Shown piece by piece: positions 48,134 through 61,395 of a DNA stretch of 64,000 nucleotides. The notes under the pieces are model-generated. The model did not search any database and was not told where the DNA came from. It saw nothing but the letters and a program-made list of their open reading frames with translations. Position numbers and translations under genes: made by a program. Position 1 is the stretch's first letter. Each line of letters begins with the position of its first letter. The stretch is from Rutidosis leptorrhynchoides (Eukaryota; Streptophyta; Magnoliopsida; Asterales; Asteraceae): contig NC_092334.1 of the NCBI RefSeq assembly GCF_046630445.1, positions 188,052,501 through 188,116,500 of the forward strand. The letters are read 5' to 3'.

Positions 48134-48257
48134 CCAGGCAAGCCAAACGGCCTGCCTGGCTCAAAAATGGCCTGCCAAACGGCTCAAATAAATGGCCCCT
48201 GCAAACGGCTTGCCTTGGCAAACGGCCCCTGCAAACGGCCTGCCAGCCGTTTGCAGG
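48134..48257. repeat. AAACGGC repeat cluster with 12-bp hairpin
   Basis: AAACGGC occurs five times forward and once inverted. At 48228-48257 CCTGCAAACGGC and GCCGTTTGCAGG form a perfect 12-bp stem with a 6-base loop, ending 13 bp before the TATTTAAA box. A second stem pairs CCAGGCA (48134-48140) with TGCCTGG (48153-48159). Confidence 0.9.
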
Positions 48258-48270
48258 CAAAATCTTAGCT

Positions 48271-48278
48271 TATTTAAA
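48271..48278 (+). promoter_or_regulatory. LTR TATA-like box
   Basis: TATTTAAA just downstream of the hairpin; likely core promoter of the Athila-like LTR. Confidence 0.5.
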
Positions 48279-48940
48279 GGGTCTTTGTCATTCATTCCAA
48301 CACACACTTCAATTCACTTCTTTCTCTCTCTTGTACAATATTAGTCATACTCTCAAGGTCTTCGACTCCGTGCGGGAAACACCGAAGATTGTATAGGAGC
48401 GGTCCGGAGTCTTGAAGTTGTCACTTTTGTATTCAGAACTCGTTTAATCTACTGGTACTTCTATCCCTTGTCATTATATAATGTCTTCCATTATTATGCT
48501 TTGTGATATTATTGCCATGATTAGCGAGTAGTTATCTTTAGTGTAGGTTATGACGTAATCAGTTATAATGCCGAAATTATATTATGGTTTGTGTATGTTG
48601 TCAAAATGCTTTCCGATTATGCTTTAAACTCAATCGCTTTTCCAACTAATAGAACGTAGTTATTGGCTCTATTATTGGGAAGTCGCAAACCTCAATTCAG
48701 AGTACACTATTTGTGTCACCCCTTGGTAAGAGAAGTCTATTGGATACAACGTGAGTTTGACTGAGGCACACCGGTTGTAGTAAGTCCACCGAGCCTTGGA
48801 TTCCGACTGAGGACTCTTTCGTAGTGAAACATCTAACTAGACCCCTAGTACATTGTCGGTCCTAGACCATGCTAGTGTACTCACCAAGTATATAAACTTC
48901 GTACATGCACGCTGAAGCACAACGGGTGTTGTAAGCTGTA

Positions 48941-52488
<3,548 letters not shown>

Positions 52489-52489
52489 G

Positions 52490-52502
52490 TTGGTATCCGA
52501 GC
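52490..52502 (+). other. Tekay copy 2 primer-binding site
   Basis: TTGGTATCCGAGC right after the LTR, the same variant as in copy 1. Confidence 0.85.
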
Positions 52503-52697
52503 GTTGGTCTTAGAGAACCAGAAAATTTGCATTAGTGTGTCTGATCGAGTTTGTTAGGATGCATTAGTAAGTCTGGACTTCGACCGTGTTTTCTTTAAAG
52601 ATGATTGCTTAACATTTTTGTTGGAAACTATATATTATTAACATGTAAATATTATGTGATATATTAATCTCTTAACATGTTTGATATTGTGTGATAG

Positions 52698-53306
52698 ATG
52701 TCTACCTCTAGCACAAATCCCATTGACTCACCTAATAATAACGAAGAGTCGAATATATACTGGCAAGATTCACAAGTTCCCGAAGAACCGGAAGAAGAGG
52801 AAACAGAACTGGAAGAAGAGGAACCAGAAGAAGAGGAACTGGAAAAAGAAGAGGTTCCAGAGGGGGGAATAGTAGGAACCACAGAAAACCGGTCAAATAA
52901 AAGAAAATCCTCAACCAATGGACCAAAGTTAATAATGGTCAATGGTGTTTCCGCTAAGGAAGCAAAATATTGGGAAAATTACCAATTTTTCGATGAATCG
53001 GATCCTGATGAGGATTCCGATGATGTTATAGAAATAACCCCGACCCAATTTAATGAGGCAAAAGAAAATAATAAGGGAAAAGGCATCAAAATAGAGAAAT
53101 CTGATTCCGACCCCGATGAACTTTATATGTACCGTCAACACCTGTATTTTCAATATCGTGACAATAACCCGAGAACCTCTAAACCACCAGGTTTTTCTAA
53201 ACCAATGTGGAAAATGACGGCTCGTATTAGAGGAACATCATATATCCCTAGAAAATTAGGAAAAAGAACCAAGTCCGAAGAAGAAGAAACCAGTGATTCA
53301 GATTAG
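52698..53306 (+). CDS. Acidic Glu-rich ORF of Tekay, copy 2
   Basis: 202-residue open frame from ATG at 52698, about 195 bp after the primer site. Residues about 25-55 are a Glu/Pro run (EEPEEEETELEEEEPEEEEL). Then come KRKSSTNGPKLIMVNGVSAK, the acidic KYWENYQFFDESDPDEDSDD, YMYRQHLYFQYRDNNP, and the end KRTKSEEEETSDSD. No domain is recognised. It is fully open here and interrupted by a single stop in copy 1, so coding constraint until recently is plausible. It ends 100-130 bp before the F-box ORF, without overlap. Confidence 0.65.
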   Translation: MSTSSTNPIDSPNNNEESNIYWQDSQVPEEPEEEETELEEEEPEEEELEKEEVPEGGIVGTTENRSNKRKSSTNGPKLIMVNGVSAKEAKYWENYQFFDESDPDEDSDDVIEITPTQFNEAKENNKGKGIKIEKSDSDPDELYMYRQHLYFQYRDNNPRTSKPPGFSKPMWKMTARIRGTSYIPRKLGKRTKSEEEETSDSD

Positions 53307-53435
53307 AGGGGTGTGAGCATGTTGTGTAATAAATGTATTGTAGTGTGCTTGTACTTTTATGTTCTATGTAAAAATTGCTTGTATTGTTTGTTATTACGAA
53401 TCTAATCCTTGTCTATTTTACAGTATAAAAACAAA

Positions 53436-54128
53436 ATTGACGTTAAGGGTAGACAACCGAATATTTTAGAAGACCTACCAGAGGATATGATTGAGAAAAT
53501 CTTATCTAGAGTCGGTCAGAATTCATCAGCACATTTAGTTATGGCGAAATTAACTTGTCAAACATTTGAAAGACTTTCCAGAAATGCCATAGTTTATAAA
53601 AGGCTTTCCTTTGATAGGTGGGGTATATCACATTGGGGAGACTTTAAGTTACGCCGTGTTTTCTTTAAAGCGTTAAATGCGGGGAACCCAAATACAATTT
53701 TACGCTACGGGTTAAGAACCTATTTTGACTCAACATATCCCAACATAGGATTTCGTGAATTAGAAAGAGCTTCTAACATGCAACATAAAGAAGCATTTTA
53801 TGCTTACTGGTTAGTGATGTTCGCTTCTTACCAAAGTGAGAAAAAGAACATCAGATTGCAGCTTTTAAATAAAACTTTTCCACAAGTGACGGATTCAGTA
53901 GTTGGGGTGAGAAACAAGGTTTTTAGATTATTACGAGGCTGTTAGACATTACGAAACCCTCATCCTTTTGACGACATTACAACATGCTGCCTAGCCAATG
54001 GTCATAACGGTTATTTTCCACAAGACCAAGGATGGGAAGTCATCTTAGTAAAACCAGAATGCATGACTTGTTTCTGGACTTATGAATTACGTGTCTTTAT
54101 TTCCATTGCTGAACAACTTGCGTATTAA
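53436..54128 (+). pseudogene. F-box protein captured by Tekay, copy 2
   Basis: 230 codons matching the copy 1 frame. F-box at residues about 7-55: ILEDLPEDMIEKILSRVG, then LVMAKLTCQTFERLSRNAIVYKRLSF. A middle region follows (RVFFKALNAGNPNTILRYGL, GFRELERASNMQHKEAFYAYWLVMFA), like the SEL1/TPR-type segment of plant F-box proteins. The tail is PECMTCFWTYELRVFISIAEQLAY. The ancestral ATG (still present in copy 1) is ATT here at 53436, and Trp is TAG at 53943-53945, so this copy is probably dead though otherwise complete. TTTTACAG at 53416-53423 resembles a splice acceptor, so the original host gene may have joined it to upstream sequence. Confidence 0.75.
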
Positions 54129-54395
54129 CTAGATTTATCTTCAAAACTGTCCTGTATCATAGTGTACTATATTTCATGTTATATGTAATATAGCGAAGTT
54201 GTAAGTTTGAAGAATATTTGTATGTGATATATTATTATAATCAGTTTTTCATATGGAATTGTAGTAGTTGAATTGTATATTAGCTACTAAGTATGAACTT
54301 AACGGGTAGGTAGTACCCGAATTTAAACTTATAAAACGCTAATATGAAGAAAAAGCTTTTATAAATGAGTTCATATTATGCTACGAGATACTATT
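54129..54395. other. Tekay copy 2 leader before gag
   Basis: Non-coding; matches 33230-33508 of copy 1. Gag itself is not reached because of the insertion at 54396. Confidence 0.65.
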
Positions 54396-56709
54396 TGTAA
54401 CATCCCACCTTTTTCCGTTTACTTTTCCGTTTAATTATTTAAAGTCCGTTATATGTTTATAACACCTCCCGTTAATACGCGTTTTAAATTATCTCGTTTA
54501 GGTAATTCACGCACCCGATTAAAACTTGAGGGACCAATCTTGTCATGTGACCAAACTTTTGACTAGGTCAAAGTGGTCAAACCACTCCCATCCATTCATC
54601 TTTTTCATTTTCATTTTTCCTTTTCTCTTCATACTTTCCATTTTTCTTTCAATTCTCCAAACAAAAGAATCATCATCTATATCCAAGCTAGTGGGTGTCT
54701 CACAAAACAAATTACATATTTGGAATCCTTGTAACTTCCTCTTCGATTCCATACCGATTTCATCAAGTTTGGGTAACTTTCTAAAATCACTAGATTTTGT
54801 GTTCTTGATGTTTTTAACTTATAAAGTTGTTAATTAGTGTCTATGGCTCAAGTTTAACATGAATATATGATTTATATGTTTGATTTTGTTATTTGAAGTA
54901 ACTAGCATGAACATAAACTTTGGTGTGTTTGATTTGGTGATTTGGTTGTTTGAATGATGTTAAATGTTATAAATGCATGTATTAAATGTGTTCATAACAT
55001 CAATAGCTTCAATTTGATGTGTAGGTTGTTTTAGAAAACTTCATAAACATGATTAGTGATTTTGATGTTGTTGGTTAGGGTTTGATAGAATTGAATCTGA
55101 ACATTTAATGCATTGAAAGCCATGAATTATTGTTAGTAAATAGTTAGTTATATTGTATGCTTGATTATCTACAAAACGGCGTGTTTTATGTATGCATTAA
55201 ATGCCCGAATCATAAATGTGCACTTGTAAAATTTGAAGCATTAAATGTGTGCATTGATTGATCATTTGATTTGAAAAGTCGATTATTGCAAATAATGTTT
55301 TCGGTTGGTGAAATGTGTTTAGTTGGGTTCCTTGTCAAATTAGCTTTCTAACGAGATAAGGTGCGAGTTCTAAGTGTTAGCGGTTTGTAAAATATGCTTG
55401 AAAGAGTTTTGATTTGGGACTTGAACAATTGAGACTGACCAGGTACCAGCACACGACCAATGCCGCGGCACGGCAATCCTGGGTCGCGGCGCGACCTAAG
55501 CCGTGTCCAGGTTCTGACCTCCTTGGTCAAAATAAGAAAAATGTTTGGCACGCTATGGACCTCCGATTCACATGAGACTTGTTCTAACATGCTTATATAT
55601 GAATAAAAACCTCAGAAAAATAGTTCGGGACCCGACCCGAACGTGTTGACTTTTTCGTTGACTTTGACCGACCAAAGTTTGACTTTTTGTCAAACTTAAC
55701 CAAATGATTATGCAACCTTCCTAACTTGTTTCTATACTTGTATCTTGCATGAAACTTGACAAATTGATTCACATGCTACATAATCGAGTCGTAACGAGCC
55801 ATAGGACTAATTGAACATCTTTGACCTATCGTGTTTACCGTTATTGATACGACCTATTTGTTTAGGTCAAGACTAGCATTATCCTTTGCACACGTTACTT
55901 TGTGAAGTACTTTTCATACGTGTACTCAAGGTGAGATCATAGTCCCACTTTTACTCTTTTGAACTTACATTTGGGATGAGAAAACATAAACATTTCTTTT
56001 TAACTAAGTAAACACAAGTAGAGGAAAACAAACATTCTACATACGAGTTTAGAACAAAATCCTCAATTCGATTATCATTAGTTACTCTTGCAGTGTGTAA
56101 GTGTAGGCATGAACTTATGTTGTATGGCCATATGGGTTTGACAAACCCTCATCTCGGACGGTTCGCTACCGTCTACGGATGAAATATATTTTCGAGAAAC
56201 AGTGTTGTTCTAGCACTATTAATGGGGTTCAACGGACGGAATGTTAAGCCTTGATAATTGGGTGCTCGTGAATATTAACTTTTAGAATGTATTACTATTT
56301 TATCAATGTGCAAATCTTGTGGTTCGACTTACATTTACTCACTTACTTATTTAAACCTATGATTTCACCAACGTTTTCGTTGACAGATTCCCTATGTTTT
56401 TCTCAGGTCCTTGATCATTAGGTGATACATGCTTCCGCACATTCTTTTTGATACTTGCTTGGATGTCGATTATACTTGCATATGTGGAGCGTCTTTTGAC
56501 TACTTTAAACTGTGTCGCACGTGTTTCATTTGTACTTTAAACATCGTTATGTACTAGTTATGGAAACTACTTTTGTAAACTTTGAAACATCCACACTTAT
56601 GAAATGAATGCGACATATTTTCGGTCAAACTTTGTCTTAAAGACTTATGACCATGTAATGGGACCTACGTAGATGGCGCCGTCAAACATGATTTGGTCGG
56701 GTCACTACA
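54396..56709 (+). mobile_element. 5' LTR of second chromovirus, element 1
   Basis: 2314 bp from TGTAACATCC to GGTCACTACA. Collinear with 61396-63843 but differing in a GC-rich cluster near 55460. A 103-residue frame at 54526-54837 is LTR sequence, not a gene. Confidence 0.88.
55461..55496. repeat. GC-rich palindromic motifs in LTR (element 1)
   Basis: TGCCGCGGCA (55461-55470) is a perfect 10-bp palindrome. GGTCGCGGCGCGACC (55482-55496) is a palindrome with 7-bp arms around one base. Set in AT-rich DNA. Confidence 0.85.
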
Positions 56710-56711
56710 GA

Positions 56712-56723
56712 TGGTTTCAGAGC
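56712..56723 (+). other. Primer-binding site, element 1
   Basis: TGGTTTCAGAGC, two bases after the LTR; one change from the element 2 site TGGTATCAGAGC at 63846. Confidence 0.8.
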
Positions 56724-57132
56724 ATTGGTTGTAGGGATTTAGAGTTCATTGGTGTCGACCCCGAGTCATAGGGTACATTGGTGAGTCTAGACTACAACCG
56801 GCATATAGACTTGACGTAGGAATTACTTGACTACTTGTGCATTTATACTCAAAATCTCCTACTCATATCTATTCTTATTCTACCTTAATCTCACGTTGAC
56901 TAATTTGATTGACACGCCACCTTGACTATATGAAGTAATGTCGAATGCACATATGAATTAGGGTAATATAATTTCCGGGATTATATTACGGTGACTCATA
57001 TGAACGTTCCGACATTATGACATAAAGAATTTAAGGCGAGTCAAGGAAAATTTTCTCTCTATCTTTATTCCATATCACGGTTAGTATTATTTAGAATACT
57101 AACCAACGGTATTCTTTTGTTTTGAAGGAACA
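56724..57132. other. Leader of second chromovirus, element 1
   Basis: About 0.4 kb with no gene between primer site and gag. Confidence 0.7.
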
Positions 57133-58471
57133 ATGCCTCCTCGCCGTGTGCCATGCCGTGAAACTCCCGAACAAGCACTACAACGAATGGTGGCCACCGC
57201 CGTAGAGGAGGACATGGCAGTTCACTCCTCCAAAAACAACAATAACAATAACAACAACAACAATCAAGGGGCCGGTAACTCAAGCGAAGGGTGTTCCTAC
57301 AAAGCTTTTATGGGGTGCAAACCTCACACTTATGATGGAACTAGGGGACCGGTTACACTCACTCGATGGTTCGAAAAAACGGAGGCCGTCTTTAGCATAA
57401 GCGGTTGTCGGGACCAAGATAAGGTCAAGTACTCCACCCACACTCTCGCCGGCGTTGCTCTTACATGGTGGAAAACCTATGTACAATCGGTGGGTACCGA
57501 TGAAGCTCATGCCCTCTCTTGGGCCGATTTAAGGGAAAAGATGATTGTTGAATATTTCCCTTGCGAAGAAACCCGAAAGCTCGAACAAGAGCTAAGAACT
57601 TTGAAGGCGGTAGGAAACGATCTCAAGGCCTACAATCAACGATTTGCCGAGCTATCCTTGATTTGCCCAACCTCGTGAACCCCGAATCTCAAAGGGTTGA
57701 ACTCTATATGGATGGTCTTCCAAAGAGAATCAAACAAGGTGTGATGTCCTCCAAACCCGCTAATCACCAAGCCGCTTTGAACATGGCCTGCCAATTGATT
57801 GAAACGGTTGATGAAATCGTAGTGCCGGCTTCTAAGGCTGAGGACAAATCGGGTGGCAATAAAAGGAAATGGAAAGCCACTCCATCAAGCAACTACAACA
57901 ACAACACCTTCACCAAAAAGCCTTTCACCAACGACGGCAAGAAAGGTTATGCCGGAACTCAACCTTTGTGCAACAAATGTCACAAGCACCATTCGGGTGA
58001 ATGCGGCAAGCTAATTTGCCACCGGTGCCAAGGAGTTGGTCATAAGGCCAACAATTGCACAAGTGTTGCCCCCGTCGCTCGAATGGGGCCCAATCCTCCA
58101 AAAATGGTCACTTGTTATGAATGTGGCCAAACAGGCCATTATAGGAACGAATGCCCGAAGAAGAAGGCCAACCCCAACACACGCGGTCGAGCCTTCAACA
58201 TTAACACCGAAGAAGCCCGGAATGACAATGAACTAGTCACGGGTATGTTTCTTCTCAACAACACTTATGTTACTTGTTTATTCGATTCGGGTGCCGATAA
58301 GAGTTTTGTATCCAAGACTTTGACTCATTCTTTTAGCACTCCACCACTTCCACTAGATACCACTTACACCATTGAAGTGGCCAACGGGAAACTATTGAGT
58401 GTCGACACATATTATCGGGGGTGTCCGTTAAACATTTTGGGTAATGAGTTTGAAATTGACTTGATACCTGA
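57133..58471 (+). pseudogene. Chromovirus gag and protease start, frameshifted
   Basis: ATG at 57133. Capsid: GCSYKAFMGCKPHTYDGTRG, RWFEKTEAVFSISGC, VALTWWKTYVQSVG, YNQRFAELSLICP. One C is missing near 57670; the next frame carries on with NLVNPESQRVELYMDGLPKR. Zinc fingers follow (CNKCHKHHSGEC, CHRCQGVGHKANNC and CYECGQTGHYRNEC), then FNINTEEARNDNELVTGMFL and the aspartic protease site CLFDSGADKSFVS. Coding similarity ends at EFEIDLIP, where the Athila-like LTR begins; the residues after that in the open frame are LTR-derived. Confidence 0.88.
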
Positions 58472-59818
58472 TGTGCGTAGAGGTGTATACGAAATAGTTA
58501 TATTTTTACTACGAAATACGACAAAATATGATACAAGTTTACACAAGTTATTTATTTATTTATAGAGTAGATATACCTAAACTCTGCTACAACACTATAG
58601 GCAGTGTACCTAATCGTAGAGTAGTATAGTTTTTAGTAAGTCCGGTTCGTTCCACTGGGAGACGACTTATTTTACACTATATTTTAAACAACTATATTTG
58701 TACAAAATATATATTTTTATATATAATAATAATATAAAAGGGGGTTTACCGTTTAATGACCGGTTTGTCGATTTTATATTTTAAGTCATAATTAAAACCT
58801 AATGAAAAATATAAGTTGCGATAATTAAAAAGTACGATAATTAAAAGTGCAATTAAATACAATGACAGTAAATAAAAGTGCGATAATTAAAAGTGCAATT
58901 AAATATGAAATATATAAATTATGCTTATTTAAACTTCCGTAATCATGATGTTTGACGTGTTGATTTTAGTTTATTACCATGGGTTAATTGTCCTTTGTCC
59001 TGGATTATTCAATATGTCCGTCTGGTTTTTGTCCATAACAGTCCATCGGTCATAAATTTAAAGTGCGAGTGTCCTCGTCAAATTTTCCTTATATCCGAAG
59101 TCAAATATTCCAACTAATTGGGGACTTAAACTGTAACAAGGTCTTAATACTTTGTTTAATAATTACACCAGGATATCGACTGCGTGTAACCCAAGGTTTT
59201 AATACTTTGTTAACAATTATGTCAAGTATCCTTGTACATAATTCACCCCTGTTTTAATAAGTCTATTAACTATTAATCCATTCCCGTGTCCGGTTAAATG
59301 AACAATTATTCGTACATATAAATATCCCACCCATCGTGTCCGATCGAGTGTATGTGGTTATTTATAGGTACGTCCAATTGTAAATCTTTATATTAAATTA
59401 ACAAACTATCATTTAATTAAACAAATATAAAGCCCATTAATAGCCCATAGTCTAATTTCCACAAGTGTCGTTCTTTTGTCCAAACCCCAATTATGGTACA
59501 AAGCCCAATTACCCCATCTTTAATATTTAGCCCAACATCATGATTACTTCGATTTAAATAAGCATAATAATAACTTAGTTACAAGACATTAATTTAAAAA
59601 GGAGAACATAACTTACATTGAGTATTTATCGCGTAGCTTTACACAGACAGAACTTCGACTTGAAAACTCGTAAAATAAACGTTACGCTACACAAACTTGT
59701 AGAAATGTAACCACTAAATTAACCTACTCCTACTCCTAAAACTAAATTACATAAAATAAAAATTAAAAACTGAATTTGAAAATATAAAAGAGTGTGTTTT
59801 AAGCTCGAGCACAGGCCT

Positions 59819-59830
59819 GGTATTTATAGC
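59819..59830 (-). promoter_or_regulatory. Athila-like LTR TATA box
   Basis: Minus strand GCTATAAATACC, a strong plant TATA box, 19 bp downstream of a 22-bp palindrome. Confidence 0.65.
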
Positions 59831-59848
59831 ATTTTGGCCTGCTACAGT

Positions 59849-59898
59849 AACCCATGCGATCGCATGGGTTTTATGCCTATTTTCCATGCGATCGCATG
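59849..59898. repeat. Twin palindromes CCATGCGATCGCATGG
   Basis: AACCCATGCGATCGCATGGGTT (59849-59870) is a perfect palindrome whose 16-bp core recurs at 59883-59898. They are spaced about 33 bp apart, just upstream (minus strand) of the TATA box. Confidence 0.95.
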
Positions 59899-60392
59899 GC
59901 CGCCAGATCCAGCTCACATATTTTTTGTACACTAGCTTGTCGACATATTTAATAAATATATATAATTTTATATAATTATATATATATTATATTATATTCT
60001 TGTGCATAGTTGACTCGTAATTTTGGCTCCGATGTTTCGTACATTTACGCCCGGTTTATGTCTCGGTTCCGGTTTCTCGAACGTCTTTTCGTACAATTTA
60101 ATATCATGCGATTTGCGTTCCGCGACTTGCGTTCTTGTTAATCTTTAGACGTTTTTCTTCGATAAATTAAACCACTTGGAGTGTAACTTGTACGTTTGAG
60201 CATTTTGGACGTTTTTGCCTTTTAAATCTCCGTTTTCGACTTTAAATCTTCATTTTCGAGCGATCTTCGTCTTTCGTCTTCACACTTATTTATTTTAAAC
60301 AATTACAACTAAAAATAAGGAAATTACAATTAAAAACATTACATTTTGGAATGATATTGCGACTAAATTTATGTTCTTTTGGAGCAATATCA

Positions 60393-61395
60393 ATTATCCC
60401 TACACTTGAGCGTTGCTTGTCCTCAAGCAATACAGAACTTGAAATTAAATCACACGAATCACTTCTTTATTCTTCACACTTTATACATTAGTGATTTTGA
60501 TACGGCGGTATAAACAATGATAGTAACGATGTGGTTTACAGTCCCACATGACTATAAAAATTTAGATCCCTAAGGAAATTGGATCTTTATGAAAACATTT
60601 GATCTTTTGAAAATTCATTCTAGCTTTTACCCTAGATAAGTTTTCCAGAATAACCCTTCACCGGTGTATGCAAAATGTTTTTGTGGGTTTGGTGGGTTTC
60701 AGATTTGAAAATTTTAGCTCAAAACTTATGGTTTTGTGTCACCCACTTGCTAACCTTGTATTAGGAAAGCAACACGTCCAGTATACTTGCTCCGTATATT
60801 ACCTTTCGGTAAACTACCGTCCGGTTGTAAAGGAAAGCGTTGAACAAGCAACTGTTAGGGCGATGTCTAATGACATGCAGATGTTCATGGTCTACAACGT
60901 GTCGGATGCAATTACTATCCTTTGTAGGAGCAATAGTAAAGATCACCCTATAATTTTTTTCGGTCTGGCACAAGGTCCTGTCTTCGACCATGATATGCAA
61001 CCACCGTTCTTACGGTTGACACTCGAATTGGTTCAGGTGACCTAATGAATTCCAGGTGAATTCCTAGGATTTTACGTTCAATGGTAATGAACGCATTGAA
61101 AATGGGTTTTCAGAAAACAAATCGGTTTTAATTTGATCAAAATATTTTCTCGTTCAAGCTCGAGTTTAGATATCATCGAATTCCATGAGTTTGTAATTCT
61201 CAATCTTTAAAGTCAATCTCAAGGATTGAGTAATATCAGTCTTAAAAGCTGATTTTTAATCTTTAAGGAGATTATCCTTTCTGGGGGTCTGATTCATTAG
61301 TCTTATCAAGCTAATTTGCACGGCGCCCTCCCCATTTTACGAGACAGATCCTCTCATGGTTAGGATAAGTCTGACCACTTGGCGACCCTGTTTGA
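60393..61395 (-). other. Athila-like 3' internal region
   Basis: One kb of non-coding sequence before the LTR on the minus strand. It begins with the conserved GAGGACAAGCAACG end block; I see no gene. Confidence 0.6.

Larger units (their letters stand above)
47918..48940 (+). mobile_element. Athila-like LTR, interrupted by Tekay copy 2
   Basis: Starts TGATATCGGC, as the Athila-like LTR at 60392 starts TGATATTGC on the minus strand. A TATTTAAA box at 48271-48278 follows a GC-rich repeat cluster. There is no coding sequence. It is cut at 48940 by Tekay copy 2, whose far end is not in the window, so the rest of the element is not seen. Confidence 0.55.
54396..58471 (+). mobile_element. Second chromovirus family, element 1 (5' part)
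   Basis: 5' LTR (54396-56709), primer site, gag and the first half of the protease, then interruption by an Athila-like element at 58472. The LTR family differs from Tekay copies 1 and 2 (start TGTAACATCCCACC). The rest of pol is not in the window. Confidence 0.88.
58472..60392 (-). mobile_element. 3' LTR of the Athila-like element
   Basis: About 1.92 kb, minus-strand TGATATTGC to CTCTACGCACA. A TATA box and two palindromes lie in the middle. Confidence 0.7.
58472..61395 (-). mobile_element. Athila-like gypsy element, 3' end
   Basis: Minus strand: a 3' LTR (60392 down to 58472) preceded by internal 3' sequence (61395 to 60393). The junction reads TTGAGGACAAGCAACGCTCAAGTGTAGGGAT before TGATATTGC, the signature of Athila-type internal ends. 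It interrupts the gag-pol gene of the second chromovirus at 58472 and is itself cut at 61396. No Athila gag, pol or envelope-like gene is in the window. A 125-residue plus frame at 60668-61045 lies in this non-coding tail and has no recognised domain. Confidence 0.75.

Noticed and set aside
52664-52942. Ser-rich minus frame opposite the acidic ORF
   Set aside because: Poly-Ser is the reverse reading of the Glu codon repeats; the plus-strand frame is the one shared in structure by both Tekay copies.
53409-53435. Upstream extension MSILQYKNK as start of the F-box ORF
   Set aside because: The codon at 53409 is TTG, and copy 1 has its ATG nine codons later (34104), which fits better as the ancestral start.
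57561-57670. Start of the 334-residue frame upstream of NLVNPESQ
   Set aside because: The first 35-40 residues are out-of-frame reading of gag; only the part after the frameshift near 57670 is real gag.
60668-61045. 125-residue frame in the Athila-like tail
   Set aside because: No domain, and it runs opposite to the element in its non-coding 3' region.
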